DNA from: Deltaproteobacteria bacterium | GTDB lineage: Bacteria; Lernaellota; Lernaellaia; JACKCT01 | NCBI GenBank assembly: GCA_027493875.1 | Contig: JAOSJX010000011.1 | Span: forward strand, 1 to 58,452 | Length of the DNA stretch: 58,452 nt | Direction: 5' to 3' | Shown here: positions 18,083-29,602 of the stretch, piece by piece | Layout: every line of letters starts with the position of its first letter | Numbering within the stretch: the stretch's first letter is position 1 | Position numbers and translations under genes: made by a program | Notes under the pieces: generated by a model | What the model was told of the DNA's origin: nothing | What the model saw: only the letters and a program-made list of their open reading frames with translations | Databases searched by the model: none

Positions 18083-20503
18083 CTAATCGGCGTAGTAGTT
18101 GAGCCAGCCTCCCAGCACGTGTTTTCTTCCCGATGCGTCGAACTCAAAACCGCGCACCGTGCCCGTGTAACCGCAGTCGAGATATTCCTTGTCCCAACCG
18201 GTATCGCTACGCTTCAGATCGACGATGCAATCCTGGCCGATCGGTGACACGTCGTGCGCCGCAATGTGTGGAACGTCCTCTCCGTCGAGGCGGACGATGC
18301 CGCGCGACGGTTTAACGACAACGGGGGTCACTTCTTCCGGTCGTCCAGGTGCCGGTCCGGTTTGTTAGGTAATAAAGTTTCCTGTTCTGTTCGGCGTATA
18401 CGGCGACGTAGGCGACGCCGGTTGAATCAAGATCCATCGCCGCGTAAGCGATTACCCCGGGGAGACCTGCAATGATCGCTTCCTCGTTCCAATCGCCGGT
18501 TGATCCTTGAGCGTAATAAAACGTATCTAATGGCATACTGTAATAACAGAGGTGGATTAAATCGTCGGCGCCAACGACAACTTCTCCGGTCGCGTATGTC
18601 CCCGTCGCGACCACCTCTGATATCCAAGAGTGGCCTTCCTTTACCGTAAGTGTCACGCCCTCCGAAGCGTCGTGATAAATTATCGGAGAATCGTCTGACA
18701 ATACGTCGATCTTTGTTAGATAACTCCCGGCTCGTACTGTCTCCGTCGTCCATGTTCCGCTTTCACGCAACAAATAAACCACATCGCCTTGCTTGAGTTG
18801 GCTTACGTGAACTCGCCCCTGGGAGTCCACCGCGATTGAAGGAGACTGACCGCTCGATGTCTCTAAGACCTCGGAAGACCAGGATCCGCTCGCGTTTGAT
18901 AGATAAAGCAACGTACGCGTATTATCCGGCATTTCCCTTGTGTAAACCGCGTGAAACGCTCCGTCATCCGATACCGCCATTGCCGCGTCCTGGACGTGAC
19001 CGTTTGAAATGCGCGACGAGACCTTCCGCGCGCCCTGATTGAAGACCCAGTTCAGCGAGGACCAGGTGCTCTCCGTCTGATACGCCATCGAAAACGCATC
19101 GTTGGCGCATGCGTTCACCGCGGGGTTTACCCAGTCGTCGAACGTCAAGAGCGTCGTCTTCGCCCACCACGCGTCGTCCCGTTTCCATCGCTGAAGTGTC
19201 GGCCACGGGAATGTTCCCGCTTCGAAATAGACGGACGGCACCATGTCGGCGTCTTCGAAAAGGAACGACGAGACGATCGGATCGAGCGTGAAGAGGACTT
19301 TGTCGATCGTCCACTGTCGCGCGAGCGGGGACGGTTTGTGCGCGATCTTCGTCCATGATCCCGACCAATAGGATAGGAAGACCTGACCGTCCGCCGCGGC
19401 GTGAACGTCCGGATACCACGGCGCCCCGCCGTCCACGTACTCGAACGCGAAATCGCCGCCCGCGTTGGTCCCGTAATAGACCCAAAAGTAATTGGAAAAA
19501 TCGCCGAGCCCCGCCAGCGTCACGATGTGAACGCTGCCGTCGAGAGCCACATCGATCGCGTTCAGAAAACCGGCTTCTTCGTCGATATCGTCCGGGCCGA
19601 ACAGCAATGCGGTTTCCCAAACCCCATCTGCCCGATGGCCGTAGTGCAGCCCACCGTCGTCCCAGTTGTGCCACACCGCATGCGGTGTCCCGTCCGGCCC
19701 AAGGGCGATGGCGTTCTCCGTGTCGTAGTCCGGAAACGATGACATGGATTCGACCGTTTCCGCCGTCCAAGGACCGCCGGGACGGCCGAAGAGATAGTTG
19801 ATTTCCAACTCCCAGCCGTCCGTATAAATGATGTGAAAGAGGTCGTCGGCGCCGATAACGAGGCGCGGATCGAACGCCATGAACGCGATGATCTCGTCGT
19901 TCCAGTCCGTGGGACGCACGCTGCCCGCCGCGATTTTTACCGCCGATAGAGAAAACAGATGCAGGTCGCGGCCGTGCGTGGCGATGACGTGGACGTTACC
20001 CTGGGAATCGACGGCGGTGTCGAATCCCTCGTCGCCGCCGTCGCCTCCATCCACGACGCAGATCTCCGCGCCGTCCGGCGTGACGAACGACGCCACGCCG
20101 CATCCGCGTATCGGGGGCGCCGATTCGTCGAAGCCGAGATCGACAACCCCGGCCGGGAGTTCGACGCAACCCCTCGCTAAATCCTCGTCGAAAACCCAGG
20201 TATCGTCATCATCGGACTGGGAATCGTCATCGGCGGCGTCATCCGAGTCGTCGTCGAGATCGTCGTCCACGTCGTCGTCGGTATCGTCGTCGGAAACGTC
20301 GTCATCCCCGCCATCGGCGGGGTCGTCGGCTTGCGTATCGTCATCGTGGATTCCGGAATCCGTATCGTCGTCGGAAGCTTGCCCTGAGCTTGTCGAAGGG
20401 TCGCCGCAGGAACATGCCGTCATGCCCAAAAAGCCCAACGGCCCAAAAGCCCGACAGCCCAAGGGGCCACCACTGCGGCTTTTCCTGTCAGGCGGCGGCG
20501 CAT
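18083..20503 (-). CDS. Asp-tethered surface lipoprotein with repeated propeller-like blades (frameshifted)
   Basis: The ATG at 20503 has GGAGG six bases upstream and opens MRRRLTGKAAVVAPWAVGLL; after one base change at a T5 run near 20438 it continues FLGMTACSC, a lipobox. An Asp-rich linker of about 60 residues (DDDTQADDPADGGDDD style) precedes a globular part of roughly 700 residues made of repeated blades with a G-T-W-T/S pattern and D-x-x-G-x-x-H-V loops (SQGNVHVIATHG, SQGRVHVSQL), like BNR/sialidase-type propellers. No sialidase active site was identified. A second frame change near 18340 restores a C-terminus with TPVVVKPSRGIV and ending LNYYAD. Two interspersed repeats lie in the signal/linker coding region. 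A paralogue is at 27188. Confidence 0.75.
20382..20400. repeat. CCCTGAGCTTGTCGAAGGG imperfect palindrome inside a coding region
   Basis: This 19-base near-palindrome occurs between the lipobox and the Asp linker of the lipoprotein gene, where it encodes DPSTSSGQA on the minus strand. The same short element is familiar as a dispersed repeat in various bacterial genomes, which I state from memory. The linker resumes immediately afterwards, so it looks like an in-frame insertion. Confidence 0.6.
20424..20462. repeat. GCCCAAAAGCCC-type low-complexity repeat
   Basis: Degenerate units of GCCCAAAAG(CCC) are repeated over 39 bases and encode the hydrophobic core of the lipoprotein signal peptide on the minus strand. 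A similar array occurs at 58351-58386. Confidence 0.6.
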
Positions 20504-20575
20504 AATGCGCCTCCGATTAAAAGATAACCGGATTGTCCGCCTGCAAAAGCCGAAAGTCAATAAAATTTTGCGTGA

Positions 20576-21392
20576 TTATCTGTTCGTCGGTGTTTTGGTG
20601 AGGAAATACTTCGCGACGGTCTCGAGTTGGTCGGCGTAAAATTTTGCGTCTTCGTGATCGATGGCCTTGAGCGCCGTCACGGATTTGTCGAACAACGCAC
20701 GGCCTTCGGCTTCGTTGCCGGGCTGCGTCGCCTGCGTGATGCCGATGTATCCGTCGTGGAGGAGGGGCGCCATGGTGTCGCCGCCTTCGCCCGCCAGCTT
20801 TTTGGCTTCCGTGAAGGACTCGATCGCCGCGTCGGCGTCGCCGAGCGTCATTTGGTGCGCGCCGACCGCCCAGAGCGAGATCGACCTCGGGAACCGGGCC
20901 TTTCTTCAGTTCGCGCGCGAGACGCAGGCTCACGCGCGCCGCATCGAGACCGATGAGCATGTCGCCGCGCGTCGGCTCGATCCCCGGCGCGGACCAACCG
21001 GGCCACGTGAACGACGCGAGATTGTAGGCCATCGCCTTGCCCCGCGAACGCAAATCCGCCGCCAACTCCGGGTTCGTCGCGTCGACACGGCGCGCCTCGG
21101 CCAGCGCGTACTGCGTGCCGGCCCGCGCGATCGCGACCACGGCGGGGAGATTCTTTCCTTTGTGATAAAGATCGAGCACGAGCTTCGACCATGCCATGGC
21201 GGCCGCGTTCGGCTCGCCGAGCGTTTGAAGATGCTCCACGACGGCGGCGGTGTCCGTTTCCGCCAGCATTTTCGTGACGCTCGCGTACAACGCGTCGCGG
21301 TCGATTTCGTCCTCCGCGGGCCCACCCTGCGCCATCGCGAACGACGCCACCGCGAGCAGAACAGCGAGCGTTACGATCACGTGGATCATCAT
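20576..21392 (-). CDS. Periplasmic helical-repeat protein downstream of the hybrid kinase (frameshifted)
   Basis: A Sec signal peptide ([21 protein letters not shown]) is followed by a helical protein with TPR-like features (ALYASVTKMLAETDTAAVVE, SFTEAKKLAGEGG). I do not recognise a named family. The frame changes near 20865; the C-terminal 90 residues are in the frame that ends at 20576. The kinase and this gene appear as a single 1,086-codon frame only because of an A6 run at 21403; with one base removed the kinase stops at 21389, and the AGGAG before the ATG at 21392 becomes a normal ribosome binding site. The ATG overlaps the kinase stop, so the two are co-translated and may form a sensing pair. 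Confidence 0.6.
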
Positions 21393-23777
21393 TCCGAATC
21401 TCCTTTTTTCTCGGGGTGTCAGCAGGCGGTCGAGCTCCGCCGCCAATTCGTCCACACGATACGGTTTTTTGAGAACCCCTTTGAACCCGAAACGCGCCGG
21501 CGAGAGCATCGCCGGGTCCGTGGAGCGGCCGCTCGAAACGATCGCGACGGCGCCGGGGTCCGCCTCCAAGAGATGTTCGAGCGCTTTTTTGCCGCCCATC
21601 CCGCCGCGAATCGTAAGATCGACGATATAGGCGTCGAACCGGTGATCGTCGGTGCGCGCCTGTTGCGTCGCCTCGATCATCTCCTCGCCGTTCGCGGTGC
21701 CGACCGCTTCGTATCCCATCTCTTCGAGCATGGCCCGCGCCGAATCGAGCAGCACGGGATCGTCGTCCATGACGAGGATTCGTCCGCGCCGTTGTTTCTG
21801 CGACGCCGGCCGCGACCGCATCGCGCGGAGAAACTCGGTGCCCGACGCCGGGATCGTGATCACGAACGTCGTTCCGCGGCCCTCCTCCGAGTCCACGCTG
21901 ATGGTTCCGCCGTGTTGCTTGACGACCGAGTGCGCGATGGCCAGGCCCAGCCCGCTGCCTTCCTCCTTGGTGGTGAAATAAGGATCGAAAATACGCATCA
22001 GGCGGTCTTTCGGAATGCCCGGCCCCTCGTCGGCGATCGTGATCCGGACATATTTTCCCGGCGGCAATCCGTAGGAACGCGGTTCGCGGATGTCCATGTT
22101 TTCCGCCCTCACGAACAGGCGGCCGCGTCCGTCCATGGCCTGGATCGCGTTGAGCGCGATGTTGGTAATGACCTGGCCGAATTGCGTCGTGTCGATTTCC
22201 ACGGTCCGCAGGTCGCCCGGCAGGTCGTACTCGCAAGCCACGCCCGATCCCGACCGCGTCAGCTCGACCGTGTCGTGCAGGATGTCGGCGACGCGCGCGG
22301 CGCGCTTCAACGGGGCCCCGCCCTTGGAAAAGGTCAGAAGCTGCTGCGTGAGCTCGCGCGCGAATTGCGCGGCCTTCTCGGCCTCCGCGAGCCGCGCGTA
22401 CATTTTTTTCGCCGGGCGTCGTCCACATTTTGGCGAGCGATACGTTGCCGAGCACGCCGGAGAGAAGATTGTTGAAGTCGTGCGCGATCCCGCCGGCCAG
22501 CAACTCCAGCGATTCGAGTTTCTGCGACGCGAGAATCGCCGCCTCGGCGCGGCGCGTTTCGCCCACGTCGCGAAACACGAGCACGACGCCCGTCGCGCGG
22601 CGCGCGTCGTCGTGCAGGATCGACGCGGAGCACGACACGAGCCGCTCCGCGCCGCCGCGGCCGAGCAGCAGGGCGTCCACGGAGGGTCGTCGTCGCCGCT
22701 TTCGACGATCCGGCGGAGCAGGTCGCCCGAGGGACGGCGCGTCATGGGATCGGCGACGCGGACCACGTCCGCCAACGCGCGGCCCAGAGCGTTCATCTGC
22801 CTCCAGCCGGTCATCTGCTCGGCGGCTTCGTTCATCAGCTCGATACGGTCTTCGAGATCGACCGCGATCACGCCGTCGCCGATGCCGCGCAGCGTGACGT
22901 CGAGGCGTTCCTTTTCCGCGCGCAGAGATTGCAGCGCGCGTTCGCGTTCCGTGACGTCGGTAAACGTTCCGATGAGGCTGTGGAGGTTGCCGTCTTCGGT
23001 AAACAGCGGGACACCCGTGACGACGACGTTGCGCCGCGTGCCGCCGCGCCCGACGAGTTCGATTTCGTAGGACGTCGCCTCGCCCCGCGACCTTTTATGC
23101 TGTTCCGAGCGGACGATATTGACGCTCTCCGGGGCGACAAACGACTCGTAGGTTGCGCCCGCCAACGCTCCCGCGTTGCGCACCTCCAGCATGTCGAGCA
23201 TGGCCTTGTTGACGTAGATGGTGTACCCGTCGAGGTCCACGTGCCAGATGCCCATGGCGGTGCCTTCGGACAGCGCTTCGTAGCGGTCCTTGCTGTGGCG
23301 CAGCGCTTGTTCGGCCTGCAGCCCTTGGAGAGCCAGACCCATGGCCGACGCCGCCGGCCCCAGGACCCGGCGGACGACGGCCCGGCCGGCGCCGCCGGCG
23401 CCCGGCTCCGCCGCGAGCGCGCCGAAATTCCAATCCTTGCCCGGAATCGGCACGACGACGAATCCGGTGAGCGGAAGGCCGTCGCCGCATCCCGGTCCGC
23501 CGAGGACAAGCGCGTCGGCCCGCTCGACCGGTACGGTCTCCGCCGACTCGACGGCCGCCCCCGCGGCGCACGCGTCCGGAAATCCGACGCCCTTGAGATA
23601 ACGCAGCGTCCGGCCGTCGGGCGCGGCTTCCAGCACCGCGATCCGCGCCAGGCCGAGATCGCGCGCGAGCACCTCGGCCGACCGGTCCAGAAATTGCCAG
23701 AGGTCGGCGCTTTCAAATCCGAGACGTCCGATTTCGGAAAGGACCGCGGCCGCGATGTCGGAATCCGTTTTCGTCAT
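21389..23777 (-). CDS. Hybrid histidine kinase with C-terminal receiver (frameshifted)
   Basis: In order: a GAF-like N-terminal region (to about residue 150), two PAS domains (about 165-290 and 290-390), a HisKA domain with the phospho-accepting His in [16 protein letters not shown], an HATPase with N-box [23 protein letters not shown] and [12 protein letters not shown], and a receiver with the acidic pair in VMDDDP, the phosphorylated Asp in YIVDLTI and Lys in LKKPYR. There is no membrane segment, so it is a cytoplasmic sensor. Two compensating frame changes near 22682 and 22410 bracket the H-box, and the apparent fusion to the next gene is an indel artefact. It begins 4 bp after the hslU stop. 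Confidence 0.88.
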
Positions 23778-23780
23778 GCG

Positions 23781-25262
23781 TTACAGAATATAGCGCGAAA
23801 GGTCCTCGTCTTTGACCACATCGGCGAGACGCCGCTGAATATAGGGCACGTCGATGGCGATATTCTTTTCGTTGAGATCGGGCGCGTCGAACGAGATTTC
23901 GTCCAGAAGCCGCTCCATGATCGTGTGCAGCCGCCGCGCGCCGATATTTTCCGTACGCCCGTTGACCTCGAACGCGATACCGCGCCAGTTCCTCCACGGC
24001 GTCCGGCGGAAAATCGAGTTCGATGCCCTCCGTGGCCATCAGCGCGACGTACTGTTTGATCAACGCGTTTTTCGGCTCGGTCAAAATCCGCACGAAATCG
24101 GCTTGCGTCAGGCTTTTCAGTTCCACGCGGATGGGAAAGCGCCCCTGCAGCTCGGGAATGAGATCCGAAGGTTTGCTGACGTTGAAGGCTCCCGCGGCGA
24201 TGAAAAGGATGTGGTCGGTCCGGACCATGCCGTACTTCGTGGACACGGTGGATCCCTCGATGATCGGCAACAGATCGCGCTGAACGCCTTCGCGCGAAAC
24301 GTCCGGACCGTGGCCTTTTTCCGCGGCGCCGATCTTGTCGACTTCGTCGAGGAAGATGATGCCCGCCTGCTCGACGCGGTTCACCGCGGCGTTGACGACG
24401 GCGTCCATGTCGACGAGCTTTTGCGCTTCCTCCGTCTCGATCATCTCCAGCGCCTCGGGAACGGTCACCTTGCGCTTCTTCGTCTGACGCGGAAACGCGT
24501 TGCCGAAGAGATCCTTGAAGTTGATCTCCATGTCCTCCATGCCGCCGGTGAATATTTCCACCATCGGCATGGCGCTGCGGTCGGGCACCTTGATCTCGAT
24601 TTCCTTTTGGTCGAATTTTCCCTCGCGCAGCCAGCCGCGCATCTTTTCGCGCGTGCGGTTGTAGCTCTCCTGAACCGTTTCGGGGTCTTCTTCGACGATC
24701 GTGACGATCACCGTCTGCTCGCCGTTGCCTTCATCTTTCGGTTTCGGTTTGGCCTTTTTTTCGGCGGCGGTGGAAGGAGGATGTCCAGCACGCGTTCCTC
24801 CGCGATTTCCGCCGCTTTCTCCGCCACCGCTTCCATCTCGTCGGATTTCACCATCGACACGGCGAGCTCCACGAGATCGCGGATCATGCTTTCCACGTCG
24901 CGGCCGACGTAGCCCACCTCGGTGAACTTGCTGGCCTCGACTTTGAGAAACGGCGCGCCGGCGAGGCGGGCGAGGCGCCGCGCGATTTCCGTTTTGCCGA
25001 CGCCCGTCGGGCCCATCATGATGATGTTCTTCGGCGCGATCTCGTCGCGCAGCTCCTCGGGGACCTGCTGCCGCCGCCACCGGTTGCGCAGCGCGATGGC
25101 GACCGCGCGTTTCGCGTCGGCCTGGCCCACGATGTACTCGTCCAACTCGCGCACGATCTGGCGCGGCGTGAGTTGCTCGGACAACTCCACCGGTTCGAGG
25201 TCGCTGTCGTAGTAGCCGTCGTCGACGTTAACGAAACTGGCGTCGCGTTCGTTTTTGCTCAT
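23781..25262 (-). CDS. hslU: ATP-dependent protease ATPase subunit HslU (ClpY)
   Basis: HslU unfolds substrates and feeds them into the HslV peptidase. Walker A is GPTGVGKTE and Walker B is [11 protein letters not shown], with the family N-terminus [20 protein letters not shown] and the I-domain between them. The C-terminal tail that activates HslV reads EDLSRYIL before the TAA at 23781, as expected. Two frame changes, at a T7 run near 24765 (start of the I-domain) and near 23985, split the gene; the summed length of about 490 residues is slightly above the usual 440-470, owing to a Pro/Lys-rich insertion ([13 protein letters not shown]) in the I-domain. Its ATG overlaps the hslV stop by four bases (ATGA). 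Confidence 0.93.
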
Positions 25263-25822
25263 TGTTCCGTTCCCGCGCCGAGTTCGTCGGCGACGATTTG
25301 ATCGTTGGTGAAAATGCAGATCTCCGCGGCGATGCCCATCGCCGTCTCGGCGATTTCGCGCGCCGGCATCTCCGTGTGGCGCAACAACGCCCGCGCCGCG
25401 GCCAGCGCGTACGACCCGCCCGATCCGATCGCGGCCACGCCGTCGTCGGGCTGAATCACCTCGCCGCCGCCGGAGATCACGAGCGTCTCGTCCTTGTCCG
25501 CCGCGATGAGCAGCGCGTTGAGCTGGCGGAGATACTTATCGCGCCGCCAATCCTTGGCGAGTTCCACCGCCGCCCGCAATAAATTGCCCGAGTACGCGTC
25601 CAACTTTTGCTCCAGTTTTTCGAACAGATTGAACGCGTCGGCCACCGCTCCGGCGAAGCCGACGACCACTTTGTCGTCGTGGAGCCGGCGGATTTTTTTG
25701 GCGTGGTGTTTGATGACTTGCTCGCCGAGCGTGACCTGGCCGTCCCCGGCGAAGGCCACGCGCCCGTCGCGCCGGACCGCCACGATGGTCGTCGCGTGCA
25801 TCGAGTTTGTCTGGTCAACCAT
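25259..25822 (-). CDS. hslV: ATP-dependent protease proteolytic subunit HslV (ClpQ)
   Basis: This is a threonine peptidase of the proteasome type that forms the HslUV protease with the downstream gene product. After a short prosegment ([10 protein letters not shown]) the mature N-terminal [10 protein letters not shown] supplies the catalytic Thr; GDGQVTLG and [10 protein letters not shown] are family hallmarks. The length of 187 residues is typical. The ATG at 25822 overlaps the 3' end of xerC by 8 bp, and the stop overlaps hslU by 4 bp, indicating a coupled xerC-hslV-hslU operon like that of many Firmicutes and deltaproteobacteria. The longer upstream frame is read-through into xerC and was discarded. 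Intact. Confidence 0.95.
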   Translation of the reverse strand: MVDQTNSMHATTIVAVRRDGRVAFAGDGQVTLGEQVIKHHAKKIRRLHDDKVVVGFAGAVADAFNLFEKLEQKLDAYSGNLLRAAVELAKDWRRDKYLRQLNALLIAADKDETLVISGGGEVIQPDDGVAAIGSGGSYALAAARALLRHTEMPAREIAETAMGIAAEICIFTNDQIVADELGAGTEQ

Positions 25823-26784
25823 GATGCGCCGCCTTTCCCTTTGTTTTCTCGTCGTCTTTGGCCCGCCGCCCGCGCGGATGGGCTTTATCGTATTCCGCGC
25901 GAAGCCGCTCCGGCGAAAGGTGCGTGTAGATCTGCGTCGTGGAGAGACTTGCGTGGCCCAGCAATTCCTGAATTTCGCGCAAATTTCCGCCGCCTTCGAG
26001 CAGCGCCGTTGCAAAAGAGTGGCGCAATTTGTGCGGCGTCACGCGCTTCCCGAGGCCCGCTTCCAAACCGTATCGCCGCGCCACGTTGTGCGCCGACTGC
26101 CGCGACAAACGCTTTCCGTTGCGCGTCAGAAAGAGCGGGCTGGCGTCGACGGTCTCGAAGTTCGTTTTGCGGACCTCGCGCGTCTCGTCGATATACCGGC
26201 GCATCGCGCGGGCCGCGAAATCGCCGATCATCACCAGCCGCTGTTTGCGCCGTTTGCCGAGGACTTTCAGAAGGCCGACGTCGAGATCGAGATCGGACAC
26301 GTTGGCGCCCACGATTTCCGTGACGCGCGCGCCGGTGGAGTAAAGCACTTCGAGCAGCGCGGAGATTGCGGACCGCAAAATCGTCGCCGTGCGGTTTGTC
26401 GAGGAGGTCCGCCGTTTCCGCGGCGCTCAGGTGTTCCGGAAGCAGCTTGTCCTTTTTCGCTCCTTGGATCAGGCGCGCGGGATTTTGCTCAACAAGCCCC
26501 TTCCGACGCAGATGCGTGTAAAACGTGCGGATGGCCGACAGCCGCCGGCGAGCTGTGGATTTGGCGTCCTGGGTTGAGCGATGCGCGATAAACGCGCGAA
26601 CGATGAGCCGGTCCACCGCGGTCATGTCCGGCCGGTTTTCGCGCAGGGGAACAAGTTTCTCGGCGAGCAGAAATTCGGCAAAGAGTCCCAGATCCTGAGC
26701 ATAAGCCTCGCGCGTGGTCTCGGGCGCATCCCGCTCCAAGCGGATTTCCTCAAGAAAATCAACGATGAGCGGGTGATCGCGCAA
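25815..26784 (-). CDS. xerC: Tyrosine recombinase XerC (frameshifted)
   Basis: XerC resolves chromosome dimers at dif. The N-terminal SAM-like core-binding domain ([20 protein letters not shown], then [14 protein letters not shown]) is followed by the catalytic domain with Arg in [10 protein letters not shown], Lys in [18 protein letters not shown] (His-x-x-Arg), [15 protein letters not shown] (His and nucleophile Tyr). A single frame change near 26375 separates the two domains. The start is probably the TTG at 26784 with GGAG upstream; another start slightly upstream cannot be excluded. The position in front of hslV is the classical arrangement, which argues for the housekeeping recombinase and against a mobile-element integrase. 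Confidence 0.92.
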
Positions 26785-26864
26785 TGGCGTGGTCTCCGGT
26801 GTGGAAAACCAACGTAATCACGGTCCCGGGGAGTGTCAACGAAAACCCCCGCCGGATCAACAAT

Positions 26865-27101
26865 TTACGGCGTGATCGGCCCGCTCGATCCCGACGCTTC
26901 GCTCGCGCGCATCATGAGGTAAAGAATGAGTGAAATCGGCCAGTTGCAAAGAAATACCAGAAGCACGACGAGGCCGGGGTTTTTGTGGCCGCGCTTCTGC
27001 GCGTCGCCGTGCACCCAAACGAGCGACCAGATCATGAGTCCCGTGAAGATGAGAAGAAACACCGCCAGGACAACAATCGCCGCAGCCGGAACCTGTTCCA
27101 T
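26865..27101 (-). CDS. Small two-helix membrane protein (78 aa)
   Basis: Two hydrophobic segments (AAAIVVLAVFLLIFTGLMIW and GLVVLLVFLCNWPISLILYL) are joined by a short charged loop (HGDAQKRGHKNPG), the style of phospholipase-D-nuclease-N-like or short integral membrane proteins of unknown role. A good AAAGGAG precedes the ATG at 27101. It sits between the propeller lipoprotein and xerC. Function unknown. Confidence 0.7.
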   Translation of the reverse strand: MEQVPAAAIVVLAVFLLIFTGLMIWSLVWVHGDAQKRGHKNPGLVVLLVFLCNWPISLILYLMMRASEASGSSGPITP

Positions 27102-27187
27102 CGGAGGCTCCTTTTATTGAAAGAAAGTAACCTATTTCAGCATAAGGCGCGCCGATCTCAAAGCGCGGCGGTTTGCAAATGGCCTTA

Positions 27188-29541
27188 TCAATTCCCCGCC
27201 CGTTGGTCGAAAGGTATCGCGATCACATTCACTTCGCCCTTGTAACCATCGCACGTGACATAGACAGCTTCGGCCGTAGCGCGGGCCGACGAGATTCCTT
27301 CGCAACGATCACCCACATCGCGCGTAACCCATGTTCCGGACAGATCCGTCGCATACCAAACGTCGTTCCCGTCTTTCGCGGCTCCGAATACATGAACGGC
27401 GTCGTCGGAACCGATGGTCGCGGTCAGAAAACCGCTTGCGTCGCCGAATTCGGCGATGTCCCAGTTTTCGCCGGATTTCTCGGCGTAGTAGGTTTTTTCG
27501 TCGTCACTGTAGAAGATATGCGGTGAATCGGTCGAATCCGCTGTTACGACGACGGGGTGGGCCAAATCCTCCGGGAGGACCACCAGCGGATCAACGATCT
27601 CGACATTCCATCCCCCCTGAAGCGTTGCCGGCGTACGCGATACCGTCGGGGCGGCTATAGGCAACATGAATATCGCCGCCCGGACCGAACGCGATCCATG
27701 TGACGTCTCGGTATTCGGCGAGCGGATCGACCAACTCGAAGTTCCAGAGGCTGCCGTCCGAAGAGGTGCCGACGTACAAGCCCACCTCATATTGAAGAAA
27801 GGACATTGCTTCCAAACCGCTGTGATGCACGTCGAGGTGTCGACCGCTCGCGCCGCCCGACGGAAACTCGTCAATATTCCAACCGGCCCAGGTACCGGAT
27901 TCGTTGGTCGCATAGACGCACCGGGAATTGTCGCTAAAGGCGAAGTGTCCGATCCCCGCGCCGTCCACAACAAACCATTTGTTGTATGGAGTCGCCGGTG
28001 CAAAGAAGTCGGACAAAATAAATTCATAGGTCCAGTTTTCCGTCGCCGATGGGCGGTAGCCGTATTCGTAGTGACTATCGTGATTCGCGTAGATCACCTG
28101 CTGGCCGCCTGCGTCGTCCATCCCCCACCACGTGCCGCGCCCGTTGTCCGCGCCGGTATCCAACGTCGCCGACACCCATGTCCCGCTTTCTCGGGTTGCG
28201 AACAGAGTGGTTAGTTGATTGTAATAAATGTAGTAAACGAACCGAGGTTTTCCGGCCGCATCCAAAGCCAGGGCATAGTGATCATCGTAATCCCGTCTCT
28301 CAAACGCCATGTCGGTGGTCCAAGTTCCCGACGCGTTGGTAAAGTAGCCTGGGCCAACGATTTCGTAGGGATCCGCCGGAAATACGACTTCATCCGCGAT
28401 ATGCACGGCTCCTGAAGCATCGACAATGATCGATGGATCCCACCCGCTTCCCTTGGCACCAACGTTCTTCGACGTCCATGTTCCCGACTTGTCCGTGATG
28501 TACTGGAGGCGATGCCAAATGCTGCTGCTCGCCAGCATTACGGCGATATGCGCGTTGCCCTGCGCGTCCGTTGCCACCGATGGGTGGCGCCCGTCACCGG
28601 ACGGCACCATCGTTGTCCACGTGCCCGGCTTGTTCGTTGCGTAGAGCACATACGCCCCGAAATAGATAACGCTCTGGCAGACGATGTGCGCGTAACCGGA
28701 AGGGTCCACCGCGATACCGGTGTATTGCCCAAGATCACCGACCGTCACCGCGGCTTCATCCGTCCATGTTCCGTCGCTCTTATGCGCGTAACGCAGGTCG
28801 GCATCGTTCAGGTTGACGTAGGCAATATGAGGATTTCCGTCCGGGCCCAGCGCGATCGAGGCTTGGCCGTGGTACAAAAATATCGTCGGCAAACCAACGC
28901 TCCGGGCCCACCACGGCGACGTCTTCAAATACCCACGTTCCCGTGGCGTCCGTCGCGTATCGGAGCATGTCGTTCCGAAGATTCGTGTAAGCAAGATGAA
29001 AGTGCCCGTCCGCATCCATGACCATCGCCGGGCCGGCGGCCAGGAAGTCGACCGTTCTTACCGTACACGATAGTTCCGAACCCGTGCCGTCGATTTTGTA
29101 GATGCGGAGGTCGCGGCCCTTCACAGCCGCGACGTAGGTGAGATTATCCGGCCCGACGGCGATCGATAAGCCTTCGCGGCCGGGCGCTCCCCCGGCGACG
29201 CGCTCGACGCACGCGCCTTCAGGCGTTAGAAAGCCGCGCGGACATTCGCTGACATCGTCCCATTCCTCGACGCAGATTCCGGGGAGCCCCAAGTAGCCTT
29301 CCTCGGTGTCGTCGTCAAGGAGGTCGTCATCTAATTCGTCATCGTCGTCAGTAACGTCGTCGTCAAGATCATCGTCGGCTTGCGTATCGTCGTCATCAAT
29401 CGGAAAGGGATCGCCCGAAATTTCATCAGAGTTGCCCGAATCGTCGTCATTGCCACAGGAGCAGCCGATCGGCGCCCATAGCGCGAAAACGCACAGCGCC
29501 ACGGCCAAGTAGAGCGCGATTCGCCTGAAGCCGCGGCGCAT
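27188..29541 (-). CDS. Asp-tethered surface lipoprotein with repeated propeller-like blades, second paralogue (frameshifted)
   Basis: The ATG at 29541 has GGAGG six bases upstream. The signal MRRGFRRIALYLAVALCVFA ends in a lipobox before CSCGNDDD; the Asp-rich linker has the same DDDTQADDD pattern as the paralogue at 18083. The globular part repeats short blades with G-T-W-T/V and D-x-x-G-x-x-H-I/V motifs (PDGNPHIAYVNLND, PSGYAHIVC, ATDATGTWVFED), like BNR-type propellers; no catalytic site seen. Frame changes near 28885 and at a C6 run near 27612 split it into three frames; the end reads EVNVIAIPFDQRAGN. The gene interrupts the otherwise conserved trmFO-xerC neighbourhood, so it is probably a lineage-specific insertion. 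Confidence 0.75.
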
Positions 29542-29586
29542 GAAGCACCTCCGATATCAACAGTGATACAAAGATAACATTAAAAG

Positions 29587-29602
29587 GCTACCGAAAAGTA
29601 GC
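29587..29602 (-). terminator. Short hairpin at the trmFO stop
   Basis: GCTAC and GTAGC form a 5-bp stem around the trmFO stop codon, followed on the minus strand by CTTTTAA. It is a weak candidate intrinsic terminator overlapping the coding end. Confidence 0.4.

Noticed and set aside
20200..20345. Possible CRISPR-like array (regular GTCGTC repeats)
   Set aside because: The repetition comes from Asp codons of the lipoprotein tether; there are no constant repeats with unique spacers anywhere in the window.
20517..23777. Fusion of a hybrid kinase with a secreted helical protein in a single long frame
   Set aside because: The join passes over an A6 run directly before a good AGGAG and ATGATG; removing one base gives a stop for the kinase and a signal peptide start for the second protein.
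25815..26784. Integrase of the tRNA-Ala element
   Set aside because: The recombinase sits in the conserved xerC-hslV-hslU operon 17 kb away and has XerC-type sequence; it is the housekeeping enzyme.
28780..29541. Genuine truncation of the lipoprotein into several short genes
   Set aside because: The blade repeats continue in register across the frame changes, with no new ribosome binding sites, so it is one gene with indels.
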